A stretch of DNA of 64,000 bases, from positions 1-64,000 of the forward strand of contig QCKK01000007.1 of the NCBI GenBank assembly GCA_003215415.1, written 5' to 3'. The DNA is from Prochlorococcus sp. AG-409-N21 (lineage in GTDB: Bacteria > Cyanobacteriota > Cyanobacteriia > PCC-6307 > Cyanobiaceae). The position numbers and the translations under genes are program-made. This document shows, piece by piece, positions 9,433 through 19,179 of the stretch. The notes beneath the pieces were generated by a model that worked only from the letters and a program-made list of their open reading frames with translations, did no database searches and had not been told where the DNA came from. Position 1 is the first letter of the stretch, and the number at the start of each line of letters is the position of its first letter.

Positions 9433-10608
9433 ATGAGCAGACTTTCTTCAAAATGGCACAACTCTATTGCGGAGATTTCAAAAGAAGAATGGATTCATCT
9501 TGTTGGTGAAAAAACTATTCCATTCTTCGGTAGAGAGTGGTTAATTCAACTAGAGCAATCCAATAGCGTTTCAAATGCAACTGGCTGGCAACCAATACAT
9601 CTATCGATATGGCGCGACAATGTACCAATTGCTTTAGCACCATTGTATATTAAAGGTCATAGTTTTGGAGAATTTATATTCGACCATGCATTTAACCAGT
9701 TAGCTCTAGATCTTGGTCTCAAGTATTATCCAAAATTAATTGGAATGAGTCCGTTTAGCCCAATAGAAGGTTATAAATTTCACTTTGCGCCAGGAGAAGA
9801 TCAATCAAAATTAACAGCCTTAATTTTTCAACTAATTGATTCATTTGCTATTGATAATAATATTCTTAGTTGTAACTTTCTATACGTAGATCAAGAATGG
9901 AAAATACTTGCGAAAGAGAATGATTGTGCAGAGTGGATAAACCAAAAAAGTATTTGGACCTCAGAGGGTGAGAATAATTTTTCTGATTATTTAGATAAAT
10001 TCAATTCCAATCAAAGAAGAAATATAAAAAGAGAAAGGAAGGCTGTTAGCAGTCAAGGAATTGAGGTTACTGGCATGACTGGCAAAGATCTAAATATTGA
10101 TATTCTCAGACAAATGTACTTTTTTTATGAAAATCATTGCGCGAGATGGGGGACATGGGGCAGCAAATATTTATCAATAGAATTCTTTGAAGGTCTTTCA
10201 AAGACTAAACACGCGGATCAAATAATTATTTTTAATGCACATAGAAATAATCCATCCGCTCCAGTGGGTATGTCCCTTTGCGTTTCCGATGGAACAAGCC
10301 TATGGGGAAGATATTGGGGAAGCTCAGAAAATATTGATTGCCTCCATTTTGAAACTTGCTACTACTCCCCAATTGAATGGGCAATAAAGCACAATTTGCA
10401 TAGTTTTGATCCAGGAGCTGGTGGAACTCACAAAAGAAGAAGAGGGTTTATTGCCAAGCCAAGTACAAGCCTTCATAGATGGTATGAATTGCGCATTAAT
10501 TCGTTAATTCGCAACTGGTTACCTAAGGCAAATGAATTGATGTTGAAAAGGATAGAAGCAGAGAATTCTGAATTGCCTTTCAAATCTAAAAATCCAGAGT
10601 TTTTTTGA
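9433..10608 (+). CDS. FemAB-like N-acyltransferase (COG3146/DUF482 family)
   Basis: The 391-residue protein has the double-GNAT architecture of the FemAB-like family: WLIQLEQSNSVSNATGWQP, LSIWRDNVPIALAPLYIKGHSFGEFIFDHAF, FNSNQRRNIKRERKAV, MYFFYENHCARWGTWGSKYLS and FDPGAGGTHKRRRGFIAKPS. Members are predicted aminoacyl or N-acyltransferases; the natural substrate in cyanobacteria is not known to me. No signal peptide or membrane segment is visible. It ends 12 bases from the convergent unknown gene at 10620. Confidence 0.82.
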   Translation: MSRLSSKWHNSIAEISKEEWIHLVGEKTIPFFGREWLIQLEQSNSVSNATGWQPIHLSIWRDNVPIALAPLYIKGHSFGEFIFDHAFNQLALDLGLKYYPKLIGMSPFSPIEGYKFHFAPGEDQSKLTALIFQLIDSFAIDNNILSCNFLYVDQEWKILAKENDCAEWINQKSIWTSEGENNFSDYLDKFNSNQRRNIKRERKAVSSQGIEVTGMTGKDLNIDILRQMYFFYENHCARWGTWGSKYLSIEFFEGLSKTKHADQIIIFNAHRNNPSAPVGMSLCVSDGTSLWGRYWGSSENIDCLHFETCYYSPIEWAIKHNLHSFDPGAGGTHKRRRGFIAKPSTSLHRWYELRINSLIRNWLPKANELMLKRIEAENSELPFKSKNPEFF

Positions 10609-10619
10609 GAAACAAATCC

Positions 10620-10994
10620 TTAGCAATTAATAGTGTGCCGTCCATCATCCTTAGATTTGGCAAGAATGCCTAACCTTGCCAGCCTTAATTCAAGCTCCTG
10701 AAGACTAATCTGTTCCCGAATTCGCTGAATTCTTGGGGTTACAACCGGCTGGATGTTTTGCAATGGTCCCATTAAGGTCGTGCTCATATACTCCATTGGT
10801 TGAGTAAGGTTTGATTTCTCATTCACAAGTACCCCATATCTGGTGTCAATAGTAGCAAGGATATCTGAATTACAACAAGAGTAAACACTAGAAAAATCCT
10901 GCTTCATCAAGACCATGACTTCATGAAAATCCTTCAACTCTCGATTTTCAATTTCTTCGATCAGACCAAAATCGAAATGTTTTTGTAGTCTCAA
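10620..10994 (-). CDS. Hypothetical protein, 124 residues
   Basis: I do not recognise this protein. It is soluble, with a central segment containing a CC pair (YSCCNSDILATIDTRYGVL) and a C-terminal amphipathic helix rich in Leu and Arg (QRIREQISLQELELRLARLGILAKSK) that could form a coiled coil. The frame is complete from ATG to stop and is wedged between two real genes with almost no spacer, which supports it being coding. It is divergent from the DUF4346 gene across 32 bp. Confidence 0.65.
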   Translation of the reverse strand: MRLQKHFDFGLIEEIENRELKDFHEVMVLMKQDFSSVYSCCNSDILATIDTRYGVLVNEKSNLTQPMEYMSTTLMGPLQNIQPVVTPRIQRIREQISLQELELRLARLGILAKSKDDGRHTINC

Positions 10995-11026
10995 GAGACA
11001 ATTTCAGAGATTCACAGGGTTAATCG

Positions 11027-11455
11027 ATGACTAAGCAAATCGTCAAACCAACGAATGCAAGGAATGCAAGGAATGCAAGGAATGCAAGGAATGCAACAAA
11101 AAGTATCGACGATGAACTCTCAAAACGATTCATCGCACTAGATCCAAACGGTTATTTCATAATCCATGTAGACCAGGCAGCCAAAGAGCTCGTTGCGGAA
11201 CACTTCAGTAATGATCTAGATGAAGCAGGACGTGCAGTTGATCCAGAAACAGGAGAAGTGCTCGGTTGTAGCGGACATATACGAAAACCTATGAAAACCT
11301 TCAGAGCAAGAACTGCCAAGGAATTAGGGATTCAGCTGACTGAAGAGACAAAAAATAATCCCATTACAAGACTGGATCATGCCCTCTACATGGGTCGCGA
11401 GTTACAGAAAGCTGAATACTGCCTTTTGCAGCAAACAACCTATATTCAGGACTGA
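11027..11455 (+). CDS. DUF4346 domain protein with N-terminal Asn-Ala-Arg repeat
   Basis: This 142-residue protein carries a DUF4346-type domain (about 28-140): RFIALDPNGYFIIHVDQAAKELVAEHF, AVDPETGEVLGCSG and TAKELGIQL, then LDHALYMGRELQKAEYCL. The function is unknown; the family is mostly cyanobacterial and in some proteins is joined to a dihydropteroate-synthase-like domain. Residues 10-21 are four tandem Asn-Ala-Arg triplets encoded by a near-perfect 9-bp repeat, outside the conserved domain. The basic repeat may be neutral or may be a variable tail. Confidence 0.75.
   Translation: MTKQIVKPTNARNARNARNARNATKSIDDELSKRFIALDPNGYFIIHVDQAAKELVAEHFSNDLDEAGRAVDPETGEVLGCSGHIRKPMKTFRARTAKELGIQLTEETKNNPITRLDHALYMGRELQKAEYCLLQQTTYIQD
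11054..11098 (+). repeat. 9-bp tandem repeat in the DUF4346 gene
   Basis: The unit AATGCAAGG occurs four times exactly (11054-11089) and a fifth copy ends ACA instead of AGG (11090-11098). It keeps the frame and encodes Asn-Ala-Arg repeats. Slippage would change length by three residues without a frameshift. Confidence 0.95.
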
Positions 11456-11520
11456 AACAAAATCCCCTTTGACTAGGGTTTGCTATAACTTTGGTCAAAG
11501 TTCCTTCAACTGTTTTTTAA

Positions 11521-11613
11521 ATGGGAATCATTTTTTATCTCGCAATAGTTTCTGTGGGACTAATTGCAGCTTTTTCAATTAACAAGCTACTCAGAGCCGC
11601 CAAATTGATCTAA
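11521..11613 (+). CDS. petL: PetL-like cytochrome b6f subunit 6 (30 residues)
   Basis: The 30-residue frame from ATG 11521 to TAA 11613 encodes MGIIFYLAIVSVGLIAAFSI followed by a short basic tail ending RAAKLI. It is one membrane helix with a positively charged C-terminus, the design of PetL, a single-span subunit that stabilises the cytochrome b6f complex in thylakoids; plant PetL ends similarly (RLI). The downstream neighbour is rimO on the other strand. The identification is by length, topology and C-terminal motif only; another small photosynthetic subunit is the alternative. Confidence 0.6.
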   Translation: MGIIFYLAIVSVGLIAAFSINKLLRAAKLI

Positions 11614-11654
11614 TAGTGCCAGCCTAAAAAAGAATAATTACATGAATTAGGTTT

Positions 11655-13079
11655 CTACAGATCAGCCAAGGTTGCTTCTGCAGAAATAATGTCTTGAATA
11701 CCAATAAAATGACCAGTTAAATCATATAGATCTGAGCTAGTAATCAAAGCTGGTGCGATTATTCCTACTTCGACTTTCCTCCCTTCGATAGGCTGCTTTA
11801 AAATTACCTCACCATCTACTTCAGGGGCAAAGCGAGAGCATCTACCAATGATTAATCCTGATTCAGCATCCTGTTTCTCTACTAATACATCAACTATTTT
11901 TCCTACGCATTTTCTATTTTTTTCTGCCGAGATTGGTTGCTGCAAAGCAATTAATTGATCTTTACGCGCATCTGCAACGACTGTTGGTATTTGGTCAGGC
12001 AAAGAAGCTGCGACAGTCCCTTCTTCAGGTGAATAGGTAAAGATGCCAAGATGATCAAATCTTTGCTTTTCTACAAAAGAAGCAAGGTGTTCGAAATGTT
12101 CATTCGTTTCGCCTGGAAATCCAACTATCAAGGTTGTACGTAATACGGCATCTGGCAGTTCTTCTCTAATTCGATCTAGCAATGATTCATTAACACCAGC
12201 CTGCCAAGGACGATTCATTGCTCGCAAGACATCTGGATGACTATGCTGCAATGGGAGATCAAGATATGGTAAAACGTTTGGAACATCTCTGAAGGCTTTC
12301 AAAACTTCAGATGTCAACCCTGTAGGATAGGCATAATGAACACGAATCCAGGGGATATTTACCTCACCAAGAGCAAATAAAAGGTCGGCAAGCCTAGTCC
12401 TTCCATATAGATCTAGGCCATAGTTTGTTGTTATTTGACTAATTAATACCAATTCCTTTACTCCCTGCTTTGCGAGCAAATTAGCCTCAGCGATAATAGA
12501 TTCAATTGGACGACTTCTTTGTTTACCTCGGAGGTTAGGGATAATGCAAAATGCACAACGATAATCGCATCCTTCAGCAACTTTCAAATATGCAACTGGA
12601 TTTCCAGTTAATCGATGGCGAGGTAAATTTTCATCTCCTACAAATATAGGAATATCACTTACTTGATTAACTCTTTCACCTTTCTCAACCTTTTTTAAAA
12701 CCTCTACAATGTGTTGGTAATCGCCTGTACCAACAATTGCTTTTGCTTCAGGTAATGCCTCAAGCAACTCTTCTTTAAAGTGTTGAGCTAGACATCCCGC
12801 AATAATTATTTCTTTGCCTTGATCTGCCAAATTCACTAAATTCCTTACAGATTCTTCACGAGCTTCTTGTATAAAACTGCAAGTATTAACAACAACAAGG
12901 GAAGCGTCAGATTCATTGGTACTGACGCAATAGCCAGCCTGATCAAGTAAGCCAACCATATGTTCAGTATCTACACGATTTTTTTCGCATCCCAAATGAA
13001 CAAACGCAACTGAAAGCTTTTCTTCAAGCTGAACCGGAATTCCTTTGACTTGACCAGTATTCATCTTATTTTTAGTCAT
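11655..13079 (-). CDS. rimO: Ribosomal protein S12 methylthiotransferase
   Basis: RimO is a radical-SAM enzyme that adds a methylthio group to an aspartate of ribosomal protein S12. The 474-residue protein has the N-terminal MTTase domain ([22 protein letters not shown], with Cys ligands in GCEKN, VVNTCSF and IIAGCLAQ), the radical-SAM motif CDYRCAFC, the block [21 protein letters not shown] and a C-terminal TRAM domain. The SxxxLRxMxR-type block and GCEKN point to RimO rather than MiaB. Confidence 0.93.
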   Translation of the reverse strand: MTKNKMNTGQVKGIPVQLEEKLSVAFVHLGCEKNRVDTEHMVGLLDQAGYCVSTNESDASLVVVNTCSFIQEAREESVRNLVNLADQGKEIIIAGCLAQHFKEELLEALPEAKAIVGTGDYQHIVEVLKKVEKGERVNQVSDIPIFVGDENLPRHRLTGNPVAYLKVAEGCDYRCAFCIIPNLRGKQRSRPIESIIAEANLLAKQGVKELVLISQITTNYGLDLYGRTRLADLLFALGEVNIPWIRVHYAYPTGLTSEVLKAFRDVPNVLPYLDLPLQHSHPDVLRAMNRPWQAGVNESLLDRIREELPDAVLRTTLIVGFPGETNEHFEHLASFVEKQRFDHLGIFTYSPEEGTVAASLPDQIPTVVADARKDQLIALQQPISAEKNRKCVGKIVDVLVEKQDAESGLIIGRCSRFAPEVDGEVILKQPIEGRKVEVGIIAPALITSSDLYDLTGHFIGIQDIISAEATLADL

Positions 13080-13189
13080 TGTGAGTCCTTTTTAATCAGC
13101 AGAGATAAAGAAAAAAATTCTCCTTTTAACCTTAGGTGACCAAATAAGACAAAGAACTGGCAAAATTAAAAATACATTTTTTGCTCTCA

Positions 13190-14131
13190 ATGGGCTCAAT
13201 TCGCCTGAAAAGCCGCCGCCGCAAAGACCAAGGTTTCAAATGGGCAAGAGTTGCAATTGCAATTCTTGCAACTGTTGGCGTAATTGATACGGGTTCAATC
13301 ACGCTGAGTCGGTGGGGTTTGCTGGGTCCGCTTTCTTGCCCAGGAAGTGCCGAAGGTTGCAACAAAGTTCTTAATAGTGCATGGGGCACACTTTTTCAAG
13401 GGGATAACTACTCCATTCCATTGTCATTAATGGGATTTCTTGCGTATTTGACCATTCTTCTATTGGCTATAGCCCCTTTAATTCCAGCATTATCGGAAAA
13501 TAAACTTAACCTTGCACGCAGATCATGGTGGGGACTTTTTGCTGTTTCTTGTGGAATGGCAGCGTTTAGTCTGGTGTTATTAGGGATAATGGCTTTAAAG
13601 ATTGAAGCCTTTTGTCTTTTTTGTTTCCTTTCGGCTTTTATTTCAATTATCTTACTGATTTTGTCCTTAATTGGAGGTAATTGGGATGATCTTGGGAAAT
13701 TGTTTTTTAGAGGATTTGTAATCTCAATTGCGGTGCTTTTAGGTGGCTTGGCTTGGTCATCTGCAGTTGATCCAAATCGATCCGAAGCATTGGTTGTCAA
13801 AGGAGGTGTTCCTCCAATTGTTTTGACACAAAGTTCAACAAAAACAATCGCCCTAGCTAAACATCTATCTTCTAATGGAGCTGTAATGTATAGCGCCTAT
13901 TGGTGTCCACATTGCCACGAACAAAAAGAAATGTTTGGCAAAGTTGCTGCTAAAGAACTCTCAATTATCGAATGTTCTGAAGATGGTCAAAATAGTCAGC
14001 GTTCTCTATGTGAAGAAAAAGGGATAGAGGGTTTTCCTACATGGGAAATTAATGGGGAATTCTTTGCAGGAGTTCAATCACTTAAAGAGTTATCAGAAAT
14101 CAGCGAATATCCAGGCATTAAAAACTTCTAG
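13190..14131 (+). CDS. Vitamin K epoxide reductase family protein with fused thioredoxin-like domain
   Basis: VKOR proteins oxidise thiols in the lumen or periplasm and pass electrons to quinone, driving disulfide formation. In this 313-residue protein the VKOR domain has loop cysteines C50 and C57 (LSCPGSAEGC) and the active CxxC at C142-C145 (FCLFC), spread over four or five membrane helices. The C-terminal thioredoxin-like domain carries C239-P-H-C242. This arrangement matches cyanobacterial and plant LTO1-type proteins needed for photosystem II assembly. I chose ATG 13190; an in-frame TTG at 13181 would add three residues. Confidence 0.92.
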   Translation: MGSIRLKSRRRKDQGFKWARVAIAILATVGVIDTGSITLSRWGLLGPLSCPGSAEGCNKVLNSAWGTLFQGDNYSIPLSLMGFLAYLTILLLAIAPLIPALSENKLNLARRSWWGLFAVSCGMAAFSLVLLGIMALKIEAFCLFCFLSAFISIILLILSLIGGNWDDLGKLFFRGFVISIAVLLGGLAWSSAVDPNRSEALVVKGGVPPIVLTQSSTKTIALAKHLSSNGAVMYSAYWCPHCHEQKEMFGKVAAKELSIIECSEDGQNSQRSLCEEKGIEGFPTWEINGEFFAGVQSLKELSEISEYPGIKNF

Positions 14132-14139
14132 GTAATTTC

Positions 14140-15807
14140 CTATTGCTTTACCAAACGTGTAGATATATCTTTATTGATATGTTGTATTGAGTGGCATTTC
14201 CAATAAGGTAATTTCAATGGATAATCAACTCTAAAATGTCCTCCTCTACTCTCACGTCTGAATAAACATGCCTTAAAAAGTAGAGAACTTGTTAGTTGTC
14301 TATTATTTAAATCTAATAAGATGTTGATATCTCTACGATTAATTTCATCTAGAATCTTAAAGTTATCTTTTGCCTGATTCTTTACTAATTGCAAAAGTGG
14401 CTGTTTAAGGATTGTCTCCATCTTCTTATTAATCATTGCAAGTGCTTGCTGCATGCCTTGTGGTGATCGATCGACACCAGCCTGTTCCCAACACAAATTA
14501 CGTAGTTCTTCAATTGCAAGAGTTAAAGAAGAGAAAGTTTCCCCTCGATCAAGCCTCTCACTACACTTTTCGATCCTTTTCTGTCTAACACCTGAAGAGG
14601 AAACGAGAGGGGAGAGATCAATCCGTGCCATTTGGCGGGCGAATACAAGACATTCCATTAATGAATTACTGGCCAAGCGATTGGCTCCATGAACTCCAGT
14701 GCAAGCGACTTCTCCCACTGCATACAATCCTGGCAAGTTTGTGGAAGCATTCAAATCAGTTGAGACACCTCCCATCCAATAATGAGCAGCAGGCGCAACA
14801 GGAATTAAAGACTTAACAGGGTCCAAGCCATACTCTCTACATCTTTGAAGGATTGTCGGAAAACGGGCTTCAAGTCTTGGTACTGGTATAGATCTCAAGT
14901 CCAAACTCAGATTATTGACACCTTGAAGATGCATGGATTTGAACAAAGCACGGCTTACTTGATCACGAGGAGCAAGATCTCCTCCCAACAAGTCAGAGAC
15001 CGGGCTTTGCCCCATTGAATCAACCAAAGCAGCGCCTTCACCCCGCAAAGCTTCCGAAAGAAGAAAGCTTGGTGCATTTTTCAATTGCAATGCTGTGGGA
15101 TGGAATTGAACGAACTCAAGATCTTCAATAGCTGCCCCTGCATTCCAAGCAAGGGCTATGCCTTCACCACATGATTGTGGAGGATTAGTTGTATTAGCAA
15201 ATAAATGACCACCACCACCACTTGCTAACACAACTGCTCGCGCAGATATCCAATGCAACAGAGGTCCTTCTAAAACTTGTACTCCACAACAGCGATCATT
15301 CTCTACCCATAGTTGACTAACTCTTACTCCGCGATGATGAAACAAGTTCTGTCTTTGTTCCACCTGATCTTGTAAAAAATCCACAAGAGCTCTTCCTGTT
15401 CGATCCTCAACATGCAAAACTCGCCTAAAACTATGCGCAGCTTCAAGAGTCGTTGATAAATTTTCCCCATCACGATCAAAATCCATTCCCAATTTCTGAA
15501 GGCGTTCAACACAATGAGGTGCTTCTCGAACTAATAATTGAACTGCATCTTTATCGCAAAGACCTGCACCTGCATTGAGAGTATCTTCTTGATGACTATG
15601 GACACTATCTTCTGATCTAGTAACAGCAGCAATCCCACCTTGTGCCCACCTACTAGAGGATCGCCGACTGGTATTACGATTTAGCAATAGGACATTTAAA
15701 TTTTCAGGGAGTTCAAGGCAGGTCATCAATCCTGCGACACCAGCCCCAATGACAATTACATCCCAAGAACCTTTGGGACTAGAACTCAATTGGGAATTGA
15801 CACTCAT
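14140..15807 (-). CDS. nadB: L-aspartate oxidase
   Basis: NadB oxidises L-aspartate to iminoaspartate, the first step of de novo NAD synthesis. The 555-residue flavoprotein has the FAD motif DVIVIGAGVAGLMTCLEL, the block SSSRWAQGGIAAVTRSEDSV, HVEDRTGRALV, VQFHPTALQL, LRGEGAALVDSMG and the substrate region LYAVGEVACTGVHGANRLASNSLMECL split around residue 370. The C-terminal helical domain ends with RRESRGGHFRVDYP. Aspartate rather than succinate is favoured by EALRGEGA and the domain length. Confidence 0.95.
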   Translation of the reverse strand: MSVNSQLSSSPKGSWDVIVIGAGVAGLMTCLELPENLNVLLLNRNTSRRSSSRWAQGGIAAVTRSEDSVHSHQEDTLNAGAGLCDKDAVQLLVREAPHCVERLQKLGMDFDRDGENLSTTLEAAHSFRRVLHVEDRTGRALVDFLQDQVEQRQNLFHHRGVRVSQLWVENDRCCGVQVLEGPLLHWISARAVVLASGGGGHLFANTTNPPQSCGEGIALAWNAGAAIEDLEFVQFHPTALQLKNAPSFLLSEALRGEGAALVDSMGQSPVSDLLGGDLAPRDQVSRALFKSMHLQGVNNLSLDLRSIPVPRLEARFPTILQRCREYGLDPVKSLIPVAPAAHYWMGGVSTDLNASTNLPGLYAVGEVACTGVHGANRLASNSLMECLVFARQMARIDLSPLVSSSGVRQKRIEKCSERLDRGETFSSLTLAIEELRNLCWEQAGVDRSPQGMQQALAMINKKMETILKQPLLQLVKNQAKDNFKILDEINRRDINILLDLNNRQLTSSLLFKACLFRRESRGGHFRVDYPLKLPYWKCHSIQHINKDISTRLVKQ

Positions 15808-15963
15808 AAAGTCTTCAAAAAAACCGTCGATTTGACCGACTGCTGAAATATAAAATTAAAGAAGTAAATCCAAATAAAGGCTAAGTCTTTTTGGGTGGCT
15901 AGGGGTGCCGAAACTTTACAAACAATATTTTGAAGGATTGAGAAAAAATAATTCCTATTAGGC

Positions 15964-16755
15964 CTAAATCAAACCACTGAGATCAGGCTGAACAATTGCT
16001 GTCACCAAGAAAAGGGCATCTACCCATAAAGTTGTAGTTAAAGCAGCACTAGCCACCAGCCAAGTATTAGAAAAAGGAGACTGGAAAGAAGCTCTTTTTT
16101 TCATGAAACGTGCGAGAACTGCTATCAAAGTCCCTGCTAGAAGTAACGATCCAATGGATTGTGGATTAATCAAAGACTCAGCAGTTTGATTTAACAAAGC
16201 AGGAGCGTCATCTAAAGAAGCTTCTACTACTACAGGCCATTGATCCATCAGACCAGTAACCAAAATCATCAAATCAGTAAAAGCAGTCCCAAGCAAGCAT
16301 GACAAATAGAATCCTGCTCCTACTCTCCATCTTGTCCTTAGTCCAATTAAGGCTATTGGCAAGGCAAAGGACTCAACCGGCAGGTGCCATACAGGATTAG
16401 CCCTCAACCACCCCCAGAACAAACAACCTCCCAACCAACTACCACTAACACCAATAAGTAAAGAACCTGCCAATTCCCACTTTTGCTGGCCAAACTTTGT
16501 TAATGAAATACCAAAAGCAATCAAGACGAAAGTAAAAATGGATGCCGTAAGAGGCTGCAACCTGACCCAAGGTGCCTGAAGAAAGACTGGCAAAACAACA
16601 AGCAGACTGCTCCAAAACTGCAAGACCCGAGGATTAGAAAGGTATGGAATTGACCCTTCTTGCTCAATTTTTTCAGAAGTTTTTTTCAGTGTTAATGCCT
16701 GGTTGGTTGGAGTTGGTCTTGTCAAGAGATAGTGTTTTGAAATAGCCAATAACAA
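15964..16755 (-). CDS. DUF3120-like multi-pass membrane protein
   Basis: The 263-residue protein has about six hydrophobic segments (starting near residues 49, 72, 96, 133, 158 and 205) separated by short loops, with LRANPVWHLPVESFALPIALIGLRTRWRVG as its most conserved-looking part. I associate it with DUF3120, a cyanobacterial family of unknown function, with moderate confidence. The first 40 residues are polar and may be an over-extended start; a TTG or ATG within them cannot be excluded. It is divergent from uppP across 119 bp. Confidence 0.65.
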   Translation of the reverse strand: MLLAISKHYLLTRPTPTNQALTLKKTSEKIEQEGSIPYLSNPRVLQFWSSLLVVLPVFLQAPWVRLQPLTASIFTFVLIAFGISLTKFGQQKWELAGSLLIGVSGSWLGGCLFWGWLRANPVWHLPVESFALPIALIGLRTRWRVGAGFYLSCLLGTAFTDLMILVTGLMDQWPVVVEASLDDAPALLNQTAESLINPQSIGSLLLAGTLIAVLARFMKKRASFQSPFSNTWLVASAALTTTLWVDALFLVTAIVQPDLSGLI

Positions 16756-16874
16756 AACCTTTAATCAAATGAAAATCATCAGCAATTGACCTTAGAAGAC
16801 TTAGGACAAAAGCAGGTGAACAAGTCTTGAATTTATCGCCTGACTCAATCACCTCGAATTAAAGGATCTATCTA

Positions 16875-17735
16875 ATGACTCATATAGAGGCAGAAATCAC
16901 TATTTTTGAATCCTGTTGGAGACACTTTGTTCTAGGAATAGTACAAGGCCTTACGGAGTTTCTACCAATTAGTAGTACTGCGCATCTTAAAGTGATACCA
17001 ATCATCCTCGGATGGGGTGACCCTGGCATATCAACAAGTGCGGTTATACAGTTGGGTAGTATTTTGGCTGTAATTACATATTTCAGGAAAGATTTAAAAG
17101 CCGCATTAAAAGGAATAACTTATGCAATCAAGCATGGTAAATGGCACGATAAAAACGCCAAAATTGGGATTGCATTAATAATTGGTTCCTTCCCAATTAT
17201 CCTTGCAGGGATGTCAATAAAATTATTATGGCCTAACTATGAAACATCTTTTCTAAGAAGTATTCCTTCAATAGGTCTGATTTCCATTGTTATGGCGATC
17301 TTACTTTTCATATCAGATAAAGTTGGCAGGAAAACAAAAACAATTGGCGATATAGAAAGCAATGATGGATTAGTAATTGGTCTTGGCCAGGCATTTGCTC
17401 TGATACCAGGCATATCAAGATCAGGAATAACCTTAACCACATCATTATTTTATGGATGGGAAAGAAAAGATGCAGCGAGATTTTCTTTCCTCCTCGGGAT
17501 ACCTGCCATTACATTGGCAGGTATTGTTGAACTAAAAGAAGCATTTCAATCAACTTCCTCAATTGAAACTCTGCCGATTGCTATTGGGATATCGTCAGCG
17601 ACAGTTTTTTCTTGGATAAGTATTCACTGGCTACTAAGCTATTTACAGACTCACAACACTTTCATTTTCGTAGCTTATAGATTGATATTTGGAATAATAC
17701 TTCTAGGATGGTGGAGTATTTTTATACCAAACTAA
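16875..17735 (+). CDS. uppP: Undecaprenyl-diphosphatase
   Basis: UppP (BacA) dephosphorylates undecaprenyl pyrophosphate to recycle the lipid carrier for peptidoglycan and surface sugars. The 286-residue membrane protein shows both signature motifs, GLTEFLPISSTAHL (about 24-37) and PGISRSGITLTTSL (about 178-191), and about eight hydrophobic helices. Length is close to family standard. It is followed 21 bases later by the PDZ/radical-SAM gene on the same strand. Confidence 0.94.
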   Translation: MTHIEAEITIFESCWRHFVLGIVQGLTEFLPISSTAHLKVIPIILGWGDPGISTSAVIQLGSILAVITYFRKDLKAALKGITYAIKHGKWHDKNAKIGIALIIGSFPIILAGMSIKLLWPNYETSFLRSIPSIGLISIVMAILLFISDKVGRKTKTIGDIESNDGLVIGLGQAFALIPGISRSGITLTTSLFYGWERKDAARFSFLLGIPAITLAGIVELKEAFQSTSSIETLPIAIGISSATVFSWISIHWLLSYLQTHNTFIFVAYRLIFGIILLGWWSIFIPN

Positions 17736-17756
17736 GGGAAAGCATTTCTTTTATTT

Positions 17757-19146
17757 GTGTGGAATGAACCCTCATCAGGCATTGCGGTTTCTATAAAAGA
17801 TGCGCAAGCTTCCAATCAGAAACCAGTCCCTGCAGTTGTCGCTTCTGTAGAACCGTTTTCTATCGGGGAGGATCTAGGGTTTGAGCCTGGAGATCAACTA
17901 CTTAGCATTAATGGGGTTCGTCCCCGTGACTTGATCGATTATCAATATCTAATTGTTGAAGAAGAACTGCATTTAGAAGTATTGGACTCCAACGGAGAGC
18001 TTCATGTCATTGATTGTGAAAAAGACTTGGATGTTGGACTTGGCCTGAGTTTTACAGAAGCTCTTTTCGATGGCCTCCGTCAATGTAATAACAATTGTCC
18101 TTTTTGCTTTATAGATCAACAACCTGAGGGAAAAAGGAAAAGCCTTTACTTAAAAGACGATGACTATAGATTAAGTTTTCTTTATGGCTCATACCTAACG
18201 CTCACTAACCTCAAAAATAGTGACTGGGAGCGCATAGAGAAACAAAGGTTATCGCCATTATTTGTATCAGTTCATGCAACTGATCCCACTCTCCGGTCTC
18301 ATTTGCTAAGGAATAAGCTTGCTAGCAATTTATTAGAGCAATTAAGATGGTTTCAAAAAAGAGAATTACAAATTCATGCTCAAGTTGTTGTATGCCCTGG
18401 CATTAATGATGGGAAAGCTTTAGCAAAAACTCTGCGTGATCTTGCAAAATTCAAAACAGATCGTTTCCCTACTGTTATTTCAACTGCTGTAGTACCAGTA
18501 GGGCTTACACGTTTTAGACCAATTGATGATGGATTAAAACCTGTTAGTTCTGTTTGCGCTAAAAAAATAATCAAACAGGTCGAATCCCTACAAAAGGAAT
18601 TTCTAGAAAATGTAGGTAGCCGCTTTGCTTGGTTAGCAGATGAATGGTATCTACTGGCAGGCAAACAATTGCCCGAAAGATTTGCCTATGAAGACATGCC
18701 ACAACAAGAAAATGGTGTTGGCAGCATTAGGAGTTTTCTAGAAGCAATGGATGAAGAAACTAAAAAAACTACCCTTAAAATTAGAAAGACCTCGAAGCTG
18801 TAGTTGGGTAGTTGGCAGTCTCGTAAAAAGATCACTGCAAGAATGTTGTAAAAGATTAAATGCTATTGATGGATTAAGTCTTAAATTATATGGATTGCCA
18901 AGTCCTTATTGGGGCCAAGAGCAAGTTGTGACTGGTCTTCTCACAGGAAACGATCTCTTGAAAGGCTTGCGGGGCAATGATCTAGGAGAAGAATTACTAT
19001 TGCCATACGTAATGCTTAAGCAGGGTGAAACTGTTTTCTTAGACGACATGTCTACAGAAGAACTTTCCGAATTACTGGATATATCAATAAGAGTTGTACG
19101 AGGAGCGGAAGAAATCGTGGCCGCAGCACTGGGCGATCACCAATAA
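17757..19146 (+). pseudogene. PDZ/radical-SAM DUF512 protein (TIGR03279-like), split by a frameshift
   Basis: Two consecutive frames together make one protein. The first (17757-18803, GTG start) has a PDZ-like segment (ASVEPFSIGEDLGFEPGDQLLSINGV), then CNNNCPFCFIDQQPEGKRKS with a CxxxCxxC cluster motif, and the DUF512 body. It ends abruptly in a non-conserved tail. The second frame resumes the conserved C-terminus (LYGLPSPYWGQEQVVTGLLTG, FLDDMSTEEL) to 19146. The break maps to an A7 run at 18762-18768; deleting one A restores a single frame of about 460 codons. It may be a real mutation, a sequencing error, or slippage-rescued. Members of this family are cyanobacterial oxidoreductase-like proteins of unknown reaction. 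Confidence 0.8.
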
Positions 19147-19179
19147 ATTCACTAAGATCCGCTCAGCTTTAGAAATACT

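Noticed and set aside
11054-11098. CRISPR-like or regulatory repeat
   Set aside because: The units are nine bases with no spacers and lie inside a coding frame, so it is a simple tandem repeat.
13132-13389. 85-residue minus frame inside the VKOR gene start
   Set aside because: Antisense to a well-supported coding region with a clear domain; no motif of its own.
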